DNA from: Chamaecrista fasciculata
Taxonomy: Eukaryota > Streptophyta > Magnoliopsida > Fabales > Fabaceae
Length of the DNA stretch: 64,000 bases
Direction: 5' to 3'
NCBI GenBank assembly: GCA_003254925.1
Contig: QANZ01019100.1
Location: 260,067 to 324,066 of the forward strand
Position 1 is the stretch's first letter, and the number at the start of each line of letters is the position of its first letter. The notes beneath the pieces were generated by a model, which made no database searches, was not told the DNA's origin, and was given only the letters and a program-made list of their open reading frames with translations. Positions 46,040-59,533 of the stretch are shown piece by piece. The position numbers were made by a program, and so were the translations under genes.

Positions 46040-48265
46040 ATGAAGTGAGTACTCCTTTCTCTCTATTTCCCAGATTTCTGATTTGTGCTTGTGCTCTGTG
46101 GATTCTCTTTTTCTGATTATTTCTAGTTTATTTTATTAGTAATATGTTATTTATTACTTTTCCCTTTTATTCACAATTCTGCCACATATGCACCATGGCT
46201 TTCGGAGTAGATAAATTATATCTTACCTGTTTGGGACTATAATGATGGTCACAGAAGCATAAAAGCCCAATGAAACTTTAAGGTAGAAATGCCAGTAAAA
46301 TGGTGTTCTGCTCTTAGAGAGACAGAAATCCTACTGTACCTGAATTGTAGCTATATGTTCATTCATGCAGTATGAAAATGGGACAAATAGGTGTGAGAAG
46401 GAAACGACCATGCCCGTATGTAATGATTTACAATAATACAAATCCTTCTTAATTCTCTGTTTCTCTCTTTCTGTGTCAGATGTTAAACAATGATGTGCTG
46501 CTATAGTTCATTTATGTCTTTTCTTCCTTTTCCTCCATTCTTATATTTTGGAATGTTTCTCTGGCTGGCTGTGCTGACAGTAATTTATATTTTTGCCTTA
46601 CCATCATTTGCCATAGAACAATACAGATATTCGGTGTGTCTCTCTCTCTTATCCTAATCAATATGGCTGCTATTATGGAGCGTGCTGATGAAAACCTTCT
46701 TCCATCTGTTTACAAAGAAGTTAGTGAAGCATTTAATGCAGGGCCATCTGATCTTGGTTACCTCACTTTTATAAGAAATTTTGTACAAGGACTGTCATCT
46801 CCCATGGCAGGAATACTTGTTCTAAACCATGATCGTCCTACAATTCTTGCAATGGGCACTTTCTGCTGGGCTTTATCTACTGCAGCCATGGCTGCTACCC
46901 ACCATTTTCTGCAGGCTGCATTCTGGAGAGCTGTAAATGGCTTTGGTTTGGCAATTGTGATTCCAGCACTTCAGTCTTTCATTGCTGATAGCTATAGTGA
47001 TGGCGTGAGGGGAACTGGGTTTGGATTGCTAAACCTTATTGGTACCATAGGAGGTATAGGAGGTGGTGTTTTAGCCACTGTCATGGCTGGCCATCAATAT
47101 TGGGGCATACAGGGATGGCGATGTGCCTTCATTTTAATGGCAGCTTTGAGTGCATTAATTGGATTCCTCGTTTTACTATATGTGGTTGATCCAAGGACAA
47201 GAATTATCACTGCCCGTGATGCTAGTGACAATTCAGGCAGGTAATAATTTCCTATTTAATTGTATATGTGATAAATTAATATACAAACAACTAAGTGTAT
47301 CATTTCTCTTTGATCTTGTTATAGTTACTAAATAAGCTTCATGTGTCAAGCAGGGATGAACTTGTAGATAAGGGCATGCCAGTGCAGCATCAATGTGGAT
47401 GGAATCTTGGGCTGCGATGAAAGCTGTGATGAAAGTGAAAACATTTCAAATAATTGTCTTACAGGGTACTGTTGGGTCACTGCCATGGACTGCCATGGTG
47501 TTCTTCACTATGTGGTTTGAACTAATTGGTGAGCATAAAGGCAAATTTGCGTTTTGGGAACTCAACATTTTAAAATTGCATTTTTCCGTAACAATAAAGA
47601 AAATGAAAAATCAAATCCTCAACAAAGATAGTATGTGATGAATTGTTACACTTTAATTTGCAGGATTTGATCATGATAGTTCAGCAACACTCCTAAGTCT
47701 TTTTGCAATTGGATGTGGTTTGGGATCCGTCATTGGTGGATTGATAGCTGATAAACTGTCTCAAAAGTATCCCCACTCTGGACGTGTCATGTGTGGTCAG
47801 TTCAGTGCCTTTATGGGCATTCCATTCTCATGGTTTCTTCTGAAGGTGATTCCTCAGTCTGTAAGCAGCTACACCACCTTTGCCATCACTCTGTTTGTGA
47901 TGGGTCTATGTATCAGTTGGAATTTAACGGCTTGCAATGCCCCAATGTTTGCGGAAGTGGTGCCTGTGAAACATAGGACTATGATCTATGCATTTGATCG
48001 TGCCTTTGAGGGCTCATTTTCTTCTATTGCGGCTCCCTTGGTGGGAATTCTTTCTGAGAAATTTTTTGGGTATGACTCAAAGTCTTTTGATTTTTCCAAG
48101 GGATCTGCACCAGAGGCTCTTGCATTGTCCAAGGGCCTTCTTTCCATGATAGCTCTTCCTTTTGGATGGTGCTGTTTGTGTTACTCTGCCTTATATTATA
48201 TCTTTAAGCGAGACCGTGAAAATGCTAGAATGCTCGGCAATGTGAAAGAGGCCGAGATGATATGA
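46040..48265 (+). pseudogene. MFS transporter tandem copy 3, frameshifted
   Basis: Exons equivalent to copy 2 are 46040-46044, 46617-47240, 47354-47528 and 47664-48265. Exon 3 is 175 bp instead of 176: 'gataagggcatgccagtg' has lost one A from copy 2's 'gataagggcaatgccagtg'. Reading on from exon 2, the frame meets TGA at 47418-47420, leaving about 231 residues and cutting off the C-terminal half. No alternative acceptor I can see restores frame. The 5' side also lacks the copy 1/2 promoter: homology begins only 45 bp before the ATG. Apart from this the coding sequence is well preserved, so the break is recent or a sequencing error. Confidence 0.8.
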
Positions 48266-48930
48266 AATACTCTTGTTTCTTCTTCTCATATATGCGATTA
48301 CCTTCCCACGCCAGTTTATTATACTCTTGTGATTCTATACAGTTTTATTGCTCCTTCTGGTGACTATACACTTTCTGCATTATCATTTGGTGCACCTGGC
48401 TTCATAGTTCACACTTAAAAAATATTTATACCCTATTACCCTTACAAATTAAATTATTTGATAATTTGTATTAAAAAAAAATTATTTGATAATCAAAATT
48501 CGTGATCGTTCTGCAAGGTTCATCCCAAATTTTTCGTCCTTACCCATCCCCAAAGAAAATTATGGAATCACAGTATTTGTTACAATTTTTTTAATCGTAT
48601 CTTATCAATCTTTGCAATAATACTCACTTATTGCAATTATAAATTAAGCAATAATTATATATTAACAAATTACAAAGATGATTTGCAATAATCTCAATTT
48701 TTTATTAGTTGATTTGATTTGACAAATTTTTTCAAACTAATTAATTAAATTTTTTTCTAAATCTATATAAACAATTTAGTTTGAAATATCATTTAAAATA
48801 ATCATCTAAATCGTCCATCTAACAACCCTGATAACCACAAAATTCTAACAATAAGTACGCGTGGCGTGAAGATTTTGGATATATGAATATCGAATACGTT
48901 TAGTTTTGTTACTTTCTAATTTAAAAATTT
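48266..48930. other. 3' flank of MFS copy 3
   Basis: It matches the copy 2 flank up to 'cttcatagttcacact' (about 48415). Then comes about 470 bp of AT-rich DNA absent from copy 2, and then similarity returns at 'gtttagttttgtta' (about 48899). No gene. Confidence 0.5.
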
Positions 48931-49503
48931 GGCAAAATACCCTTTCGTGCCCTTAACGTTTGCAGTGATTTTCAGTTATGCCCCCAACGTTTCATTTGTG
49001 TCAGTTGTGTCCCCAATGTGAAACGTTAGTTTCAATTATACCCCCAATTTCAATCATTCACAAAAAAACACCATTTTCGCACGATTTGAGCTCGGTTTGA
49101 TCAAATTTCATATGTGTTTTAATTTTCGGACATCACAAACTTGATTTATTGGATCAATTTCAAAGATTAAGCTCAAAATAACCCCAAATTCGAAGAAAAT
49201 CGGACCCGATGAACCCTAAAAAGGACCAAAACAAAATGCAGCAAAACGAAGCATTTTTCTCAAAATTTCCATGTGCAAAATGATCCTTATGAGCCGAAAA
49301 TGAGTACCTATAAACTCATTTATCAAAACAAACTGAAACGAACACAGATCTAAGCTCAAAAGTTCCGAAAAACGGTACACTAACGAGGGTGGGGGCATAA
49401 TTGAAACTAACGTCTCACATTAGGAGCACAACTGACACAAATGAAACATTAAGGGTATAACTGAAAATCAACAAACGTAAGGGGCACAAAAGAGGGTTTT
49501 TCC
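48931..49503. mobile_element. Mutator-like foldback, 573 bp, with 9 bp target duplication
   Basis: The ends GGCAAAATACCCTTTCGTGCC and (right, inverted) GGAAAAACCCTCTTTTGTGCC head inverted arms of about 120 bp. Identical 9-mers taaaaattt flank it (48922-48930 and 49504-49512). The corresponding site after MFS copy 2 (about 43118-43130) is uninterrupted. The core, about 49060-49380, is not foldback and may be captured DNA, but I do not recognise it. Confidence 0.8.
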
Positions 49504-49715
49504 TAAAAATTTCTATTTACTAAATTTTTATAGTAACCTAGGACCTAGAGGAAGGAAGACAATGACACACTACCAAGCAACCACAAAGTACCCCACGAGG
49601 TGTGGGATAATCCCAACTTTCCTACTTCACTTGTTTGGACTAGAGATGTTTTTACATCAACACAACCAATCAAATCATTCTGATTCTGAGCCGAACTTAT
49701 GTTTTACTACATTTG

Positions 49716-49901
49716 GGGCCTGTTTGGGGATGCCCCATCTCAATCTCATCCCATTTCAATCCTAATCTCAACCTAAAATTAGATGAACAGTCCAGTTTGG
49801 GTATTTGTGTGGCACATAATCTCATCTCAATCTCATCCTAATTCTCATCTCATCCAAATCATCATCCCATNGGATTGAACTTTTTGCTCTCAAACAGGCC
49901 C
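49716..49901. mobile_element. 186 bp PIF-like MITE
   Basis: The ends are GGGCCTGTTTGGGG and CTCAAACAGGCCC, with TTG on both sides (49713-49715 and 49902-49904). The MFS copy 2 flank has the empty site 'acatttggtccac' at about 43344. Its interior 'ttagatgaacag' and 'gggtatttgtgtgg' match the right end of 21790-23667 in reverse, so it is an internal-deletion derivative. A single N is at 49871. Confidence 0.82.
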
Positions 49902-49904
49902 TTG

Positions 49905-52450
<2,546 letters not shown>

Positions 52451-54404
52451 TTTGTTGTATCACACTAAGATTTGTGGACTTTGTTAATGCTACACAAATA
52501 AGTTCTGTATGCCATTGATGGATCAAATAATTCCTTTTCCCCCCTCTGATTCAGTCTTTAGATTTGTTTACTGCATCTTAGTAGATCATCTGCCTTTTTG
52601 TTTCTGGTGATACAGGTCTTAAGAAGATTTAGTTCACGGAGTTAAGTTATAGTGAGTTGGTGCTGACAGATTAGTGCTCTCGCCAGACCCTGCAAGATTG
52701 AGTTTTCAGATTATATGTGCAGAGCAGAGTTGGATTCGATTCCTTGGGGTAAATTTACCTTTAGGGAAGCATAAGAGAGACAATCACTATGGGCATATAC
52801 TGTGTTCTTTTCTGCAGAGCAGGAAAAGAAGCGTTTTTATTGTTTTATTGGAGGCTGCGGAAGAAATCCGTAGGACCCAAACCAAGCATAAATGTCATTG
52901 AAGATTCGTAGATAAATATATATTTTCTATGGGAATTGTCAGTATAATGACAAGAAAGGAAAAGCTTAAATTCACTTTCCCATTTGTTTTCCATAGATTC
53001 TTGATAGCAAACAAAGCGGCTGTCTATTACTCATCTTGAGTTTTCATGTTCCCATGTGTTCTGTCAAATATCCACATCATAGAACATGGGAATGGCTTTT
53101 TGTCGAGAGAATTGATTGGGATAACCTACTCATTTATCGACTCATCAAGTTTCGGAAAATCTTATGAATTTGGTGTTTATAATTTGCGATGAGGACAGTC
53201 CCAATTAATGTATCATGGTAGTGAACTAGTCATCAAACTGACTAACTATGAAGTGATAATTGTTGTCATTATGGGTGAAGGCAATTTAAAGGGTGAAAGT
53301 AAGAGCAGTAACCAGTAAGTATGGTATGTGGAATAATAACCTTGAATGAAAACATGTGTGGGAGAATGAAGTGCAGTGCAGAAACAGAATAAGTAACGAA
53401 AGGCGGGAATCCTTACCACTATACTACAACGACTTTTGGTTAAAAATTAGTTTAGTTAATCTATTTATTAGCCAGTTATTCAAGACGAATGATATTAATA
53501 ATTGTTTGAATTTGATGGTAGCGTGAATGTCAACTAGTAAAAAAAAAAAACTTACTATTTCAAATATGAGTCTATACCAAATTAATTAATTAATCTCTCA
53601 ATAATGAAATACACTATTTGTCTCTAAAATATTTTAATTATCAACTATTTTGTTATGAATTTGAGTTAATTTTATATTTTTTGGTTTTTAATTTATACTT
53701 AATTAATATTATTTGATCTTTAAATTTGAACTAATTTTATATTTTTTGGTCTTTGAATTTGTGTAAATTATTACTTTTTGGTCCCTAAATTTGAATTAAT
53801 TTTTTTTATTCATGAAAAATTTATATTATTTAATTTTTGAATTTGTATTGAATTTGTACTTTTTAATTCTTAGAATTATAATAATTTAGAGACTGAATAA
53901 TATTTTTTAATCATTGAGAGATAATTAATTCACTCAATATAAATTTAAGAAACAAATAATAAAATTTCTTTAGAAAAAACTACAAAGCATATACGTCTTT
54001 GATTTCGTGTGACATCAATTACATATAACTAAACTATCCCTCCGAAAATCCGAAAAAGGAAAGTAATTAATGAAGGGATTTGGCCTAATCAATTCTTAAG
54101 AGCCTTTGATTCTATTTAATGGAAAAATACACTTTTTGAGTTCAACATCCAATTGCCTGGATAAATTTATGAAGCCTAAAATTTCCATTTTTTCTAATAG
54201 GCCAAAATTTTTTTAAAAAGAAATTCAGTTAAGTTGTACCAATTTTATTTGGTATATTTATGAAAAATATTTGATTCATATTAACAACATCTTGTAATGT
54301 TTATGATGATTGGAATGTGAAGTAGGCAAAGCAACAGTGGCAATCATTAGAAATATCTTGGAATGTTTTTTGCATTCCTTTGTTCTCCATGCTTAGAGCC
54401 GTTA
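52451..54404. other. GGPPS 3' flank and AT-rich intergenic DNA
   Basis: The first few hundred bases are probably 3' UTR; a 75-codon frame at 52674 has no recognisable domain. From 53440 there is AT-rich DNA with degenerate 'ttggtctttgaattt' units. No gene is supported. Confidence 0.45.
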
Positions 54405-54972
54405 AAACGAGCTAGGTCCGGTGAGCTGGCTCGTCAAAAATTTTAGTTCGAGTGAGTTGGCTCACTTAACTCGCGGCTCGTGATGGGCTAGCTCGAGTGA
54501 GCTGGTGAGTTAGTGAGCCAACCCACCTTTTTCTAAGAAAAAATATAAAATTAATAATTATAACCCTAAAATATCTTCTCGTCTCTTCACTTCTTTCTCA
54601 TTTTCAGTTTAGATTTCATAATTCACTTTCGTCTTTCAGAGTTCTTTTCTTTTCCCAAGTCCCAACCCTAATTTCTTCACATTTTTCACCCAACCAGCCA
54701 ACCCCAATCTCAATGGCCGTCGTTCCACCGTCCGTCCAGAGAAAAAACCAGCGGTAGTGTTGGGTGTTATTATTTGTGAGTTGTTTTATTGATATTTTTA
54801 ATTTAAAAAAATTGAAAAAACAAAAAAAAAAATAAAAAATTGAAAATTGGTGGGTTAGGTGAGCAACCCGGCTCACCAACTTGGTGAGCCGAGTTGGCAA
54901 AACCTGACTCGCCTGGAGTCTCTGGCTCGCGGCGAGTCAGCTCAAGTGAGCCGGGTTGACTATTTTAACTGT
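54405..54972. mobile_element. Inverted-repeat element with GAGCTGGCTC-type subterminal repeats
   Basis: 'gagccgttaaaacgagctag' at the left is mirrored by 'gttgactattttaactgt' at the right. Both ends are packed with 'gtgagctggctcg'/'gagccgagttgg' motifs. A non-coding centre with poly(T)/poly(A) tracts follows. An N at 54973 hides the exact right end, so no target duplication can be called. Confidence 0.5.
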
Positions 54973-55759
54973 NGCCTTGGCTTCATTCAGTCAACCTTTA
55001 TCTATTCAACCTTAGAATATCAGAATAGTGTATAACACGCCTACTCGAATGCTGATGCTGAATCAAAGTGGACCAAAGCTTGACTATAGAAATTATTAAA
55101 AAAAAATTACAGTGAGTGAAACAAGGTAAGCTAGCCACCACCAATCGTCCTTCCCAAAATCTTTTTATATTTTTTCTTTCCATCTTATGATCTTATCTCT
55201 CTTCCTTGAACTTTCGTGTTTTTTTTTTTTTTGGGTGTGTGCTATTTCGTCATTAATCATCATTTCTTTTACTCGATACCTCATCATCGTCTTCCCATCC
55301 CGCGCGTTAAGCGGCGGGTTACGGAACAGTACCGCCTTTGATTCTCTATATACGCGGCTAGAGTACTGGGGGGGTTTAACTTCAAGTTGCGGCCGCCAAT
55401 TTATCCTGAAATTTCACGGAATCCATGGTAATTAAAGCTCATCGCAACCTGAATTATTCATTTCAATTAGGTTTACTTTAATTGTTTTCTTCTGTATCTA
55501 TTTCGATCGGTTTCTTAGATCTAGCCGAAGTCAAACCATCAATCTTTCTTATTTCTCAAGCTCCACGTCGATCCAACTCGACCTATTGTGAAATTTAGAA
55601 ACCTCACTATTGTGGGAGTCATCTACTGAATTTGATATTTCTGGTGCTCAAGTGGAGTGAGAGAGAGGGTAAAAATTAGGGCATTTGCTGAATTTGAGAC
55701 GATTAGTGCTTAATTGGAAGCCAGGTTTAATCTTCTCGCGATTTTCAGTTCAATTTGCA

Positions 55760-56896
55760 ATGATGGGAGGGCAGTCCAGCAAGACAAGTAGATCTGATGT
55801 CCCTACTTTACCAATAAAAATGGGTACCAATTCTCAGTTTGCGGTTGATCTGAGCTCCTACGAAGCTGCATGTATGCACGATCCGAACCTGCAATCCTTC
55901 GATGCCACCATTCAGGAGCGTACGAACAGGGTGATCGGTTCGCTTGCTAATGGGGTTGAGGTTCACTCCTTGTCTTTCGATTCACTGAGAGAAGTGACTG
56001 ATAGTCTGCTTGAAATGAATCAGGAAGTAGTGAAAGTCATTCTAGACTGCAAGAGGGATATATGGAACAACGAGGATTTGTCCTCCTTGGCGGATGATTT
56101 TTTCGATAACAGCCTCCACACATTGGATTTCTGTAATGAACTTGAGAAGTGTTTAAGAAGAACACGTGATAATCAGGTCTTCGTTAAGTCAGCGCTTACC
56201 TATTTTGAGGCAGAGGTGGACAATGAGGTTGAAGGGGTCAGGTATGTAAAGACCCTACAGCAACTGAAGAAATTCAAGGATGCTGGGGATCCATTTACAG
56301 ATGAGTTTTACTCCCTGTTTCAGTCAGTCTATGCGAAGCAGGTGTCAATGTTTGAGAAATTGCAAGTTAAGAAGAGAAAACTTGATAAGAAATTGAAATC
56401 TCTGAAGACATGGAGGAGGGTGTCCAATGCCATTTTTGTGGCTGCATTTGTTTCTGTGTTGATTTTCTCGGTGGTGGCTGCTGCTATCGCTGCACCAGCA
56501 TTTGTAACAGCTTTGGCTGGTGCATTGGCTGTTCCTATAGGTTCAGTGGGAAGATGGTGTAGCTCACTATTTACAGGCTATGAGAATGCTATCAAAAGCC
56601 AGAAAGATGTACTCAGCTCAATGCAGGTTGCTGCCTATATTACATTGAAGGACCTGGATAGCATTCGGGTACTCATCAACAAAATAGAAATACAGATTGA
56701 GTCAATGTTGCAGAATGCTGATTTTGCTGTTAGGGACGATGATGCTGTTGAGCTGGCAATGGATGAGATCAAGAAGAAGATGGAGCTTTTTACAGAGACA
56801 CTCGAGACTTTGAGTGAACATGCTGCTAAATGTAGTCGGGAGATAAGGAGAGCAAGGACAGTAGTTATACAGAGGATAATCAGACATCCTAGTTGA
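55760..56896 (+). CDS. UPF0496 (DUF677, AT14A-like) protein
   Basis: 378 residues from ATG 55760; the second codon is also Met, and starting there gives MGGQSSK, the usual family N-terminus with a myristoylation-type Gly2. Family members (At2g18630, At4g34320) are membrane-associated proteins distantly like AT14A; their molecular role is not established. Landmarks are FAVDLSSYEAACMHDPNLQS, SFDSLREVTDSLLEMNQEVV, FDNSLHTLDFCNELEKCLRR and LKKFKDAGDPFTDEF. A hydrophobic double segment lies at about residues 225-265 (AIFVAAFVSVLIFSVVAAA.. ALAGALAVPIG). Heptad-like helices sit at the C-terminus. A likely 5' UTR intron runs from 55428 (atg|GTAATT) to 55748 (tttcag). The frame upstream of 55760 opens only from a TTG and is not conserved. 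Confidence 0.88.
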   Translation: MMGGQSSKTSRSDVPTLPIKMGTNSQFAVDLSSYEAACMHDPNLQSFDATIQERTNRVIGSLANGVEVHSLSFDSLREVTDSLLEMNQEVVKVILDCKRDIWNNEDLSSLADDFFDNSLHTLDFCNELEKCLRRTRDNQVFVKSALTYFEAEVDNEVEGVRYVKTLQQLKKFKDAGDPFTDEFYSLFQSVYAKQVSMFEKLQVKKRKLDKKLKSLKTWRRVSNAIFVAAFVSVLIFSVVAAAIAAPAFVTALAGALAVPIGSVGRWCSSLFTGYENAIKSQKDVLSSMQVAAYITLKDLDSIRVLINKIEIQIESMLQNADFAVRDDDAVELAMDEIKKKMELFTETLETLSEHAAKCSREIRRARTVVIQRIIRHPS

Positions 56897-57977
56897 GAAG
56901 TGAGAGCCCTTTGGTATGTTTATTGACAACTTTCTGTCCTTAGCATATTATCTTGCACCTATTAAGAAGTGCTAATTTATATATTAAACACCCCGGATTA
57001 TAACTTTGGTGAGGTGCTCCAAAAAAAAAAGGAAACAGAGCTTGTGTATAACATTTTGATATAAATAATTAAAGATTCTGTTATTATATTGCTCCTATTA
57101 ATAAGTGCTTGTTCTGTTCTAGATGATTTTGTCATTTTGGCAGCTAATTCATTTAAAGTATAAAAATTCCTGCATTGGCTGATAGACATAGAATTATTCT
57201 TGGATAAAAGCCCAAAAATAGCAAAACAAACTCTTTGACGCAGTATACATTATGAATATTCATATCATATGCCAACTACTTAATAGCAAATCCATGCATA
57301 CATCGTATTTTGATGAAAGCTGAATGTTCAACTAAAACCAAGTTGGAACTCGCAGACTGTAGGTTACATCCCTCTGTCTATAACCTCTGCCTCTCATAAA
57401 AAGTAGAGGCAACCTTTGAAAAAGGGACAAGAACTCTATTTTTCTTTTTCATATATATTTCTGAAAGAGACCTATAGTCCTCACTTACAGAATTCTTTGC
57501 TTTTGTCTTGGTACTTTTGAACAGCAACAAATTAATATCTGACCAAAGGGCTTTGTGGTAGTTTTATAAATCATAGGTGTTCTTGAGAAGTATTATAGGG
57601 GATGATTTTCTCTGAGCTTGAGTGCTTTCACTTTCTTGTAGGTAGGTGTTGACTTGGTATCAACGATCAGTGTCCTGTGTTAGTGTGAGTTTGCTGCATC
57701 TGAGAGCACGTATCCTAATAACATTTCATGTTATTTACTATACCTCCTTTTATTAGAGCACCAGAATTTGGAATGCAGACCCTCATTGAAGTTATAGGAT
57801 TTCTTTGTGCATCAAATAATTTTTACCCAAATGACTCGCGGAATCTTCATTGCAATTTGTTGTCCGAAGCATGCGTCTACCTAGCAATTTAAGTTTGTAC
57901 ACAGACCAGATTGCATGAAATACCATTACGTCTAAACCTTGAATGAGAAGCAGATAAATAGTGGCATATATATGATA
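56897..57977. other. UPF0496 3' flank, nothing else recognised
   Basis: Probable 3' UTR followed by moderately AT-rich non-coding DNA. No domain-bearing ORF, tRNA motif or transposon end was identified. Confidence 0.4.
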
Positions 57978-57982
57978 AGATG

Positions 57983-58025
<43 letters not shown>

Positions 58026-58127
58026 TTTTGGCTAGAGACAGGTGGACAAAACACATTGTGGTGGTTTCAAGCCCCACATCGGTGGAAAGTGAGTGTGTGT
58101 GATTATTTAAGTAGATGCATTATTATT
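57978..58127 (-). mobile_element. Short retroposon with (AAT)n tail and 15 bp duplication
   Basis: 'agatgcattattatt' is at 57978-57992 and 58113-58127. Between them, read on the minus strand, about 85 nt ends '..tctagccaaaaatt' and runs into an (AAT)n tail. The body contains CCGATGTGGGGC, whose complement (agccccacatcgg) resembles the plant snRNA/7SL upstream element RTCCCACATCG. No source RNA was identified. Confidence 0.5.
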
Positions 58128-59279
58128 TATTAATGATGATTCTGCATTTTCCTATATGATAACTAAGGCAAGGGCTTGCTGCCTTGTTCTGACTCCTCGC
58201 TTTCTCCACCGCCGGGGTTCCTTCCATATGCATAATGGCATCACTTTATATTTACGTCACGCAGCAGAATGATGGAATATGCCTTGTATAATCAAAGTAT
58301 TCTTCCGCTGTACTACTTGTTATAAATCCTAAGATAGATGGTGAAAGCTTTTTAAGTGAGGTTAGTCAAAAACTACATGAGTAACAGAAATGAATAGGGA
58401 ATATTTGAAGCCCTTACCTATGATAATTATTAGTGAGGTTTGATGTTCAAGTTTGACAAAGTCCACTCCCATATAGATAGTTAGCAAGATGTTGCTTAAA
58501 TCATGGTTTATCAACTTTCAAAATTTTTTTTTATCACGTCTGTTTAATTACTTCTCATCTCTGGTATAATTTTCACTTCCAACAAAAAATGCAGTAACCG
58601 TTTTTTTAACTCGTCTTCCCAACTCACAGCCCCGACCTAGGATTTCCTGCCTTCTGAGATATTACATTATTTGGAAATAAAAGTAAAAGTGTAAAACAGA
58701 AATCTCTAATGCTTTTCATATAGTACTAAACTTTCAAGCAAAATATAGCAACTGGCAAGCCAATAATTATGATGCAGCCCAAATTCGAATAAATTTGCAT
58801 TCCTTTTTTTTTAAATTAAAAAATGATAGTTCGCAACTTCGCATAAATTACGATAATATTTAGTGATAAAAAAATGTCAATCAACTATATACCAAAAAAT
58901 AGAAAAATTCCAAAAGACGGGAGAAAGAAAATAGAATTCAGATTATTTTTTACTTTCTTTAATTCATGTTCAAAACTTTCTTCTTTAGCTCTCTTTTTAT
59001 TCATTTATTTCCATCTATTTCTCTCCTTTTTCGGCCCTCTGGCCCCACTGTATGTATATCGAAATTGTAGAAAAAAAGTGATTTTTTAGTTCTTAAATGA
59101 AAAATCTATGTTAAAACTCGAAAATAAGATTTTTTGTTTCTTTTTTTACTTTTTTTTTTTTCCTTTCTCCCTTCATTCTCCTCTTGTTCCAAAGAAAAAT
59201 CCTAAAACTTTGGAAGGAGGATCTTCGAAAAATATCAACCACCAATTGGCCAAAACAAAAACTATCAAGCCTGATTGAT
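58128..59279. other. AT-rich spacer before the LINE
   Basis: No gene. A 71-codon frame near 58874 is low-complexity. The 5' end of the LINE probably lies somewhere between here and 59533 but cannot be fixed without its 3' target duplication. Confidence 0.4.
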
Positions 59280-59324
59280 AATTTAAAGAGAACCGTTTTT
59301 TTTTGGCCCAACAATTTAAAGAGA
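59280..59324 (-). mobile_element. 21 nt poly(A) micro-insertion with 12 bp duplication
   Basis: 'aatttaaagaga' is at 59280-59291 and 59313-59324. It flanks a 21 nt insert which on the minus strand reads gttgggcc, nine A's, then cggt. It is similar in build to the insertions near 43.2 kb. Confidence 0.6.
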
Positions 59325-59533
59325 TACTTAAAGTTTGAGGAAAGCTATATTTTAATCATCAACATGTATAACAATTTTCAATTTAGTCCTTCAAATATTA
59401 TCATCGTTGAGTGACTAATTTGATAATAATGATTTTTGAAATATTAAATTGTAAATTATCTTGTGTAATTTTTATTTAAAGTTTTGTACATTAAAAAAGG
59501 AAGCTTGAATTAGGTGACTCTAAAATTATTTTG

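Noticed and set aside
52674-52901. 75-codon frame after GGPPS
   Set aside because: Sits in the probable 3' UTR region; no domain and no splice signals.
55685-55759. N-terminal extension of the UPF0496 frame
   Set aside because: It starts at TTG, is not conserved, and a likely 5' UTR acceptor lies inside it; ATG 55760 or 55763 is preferred.
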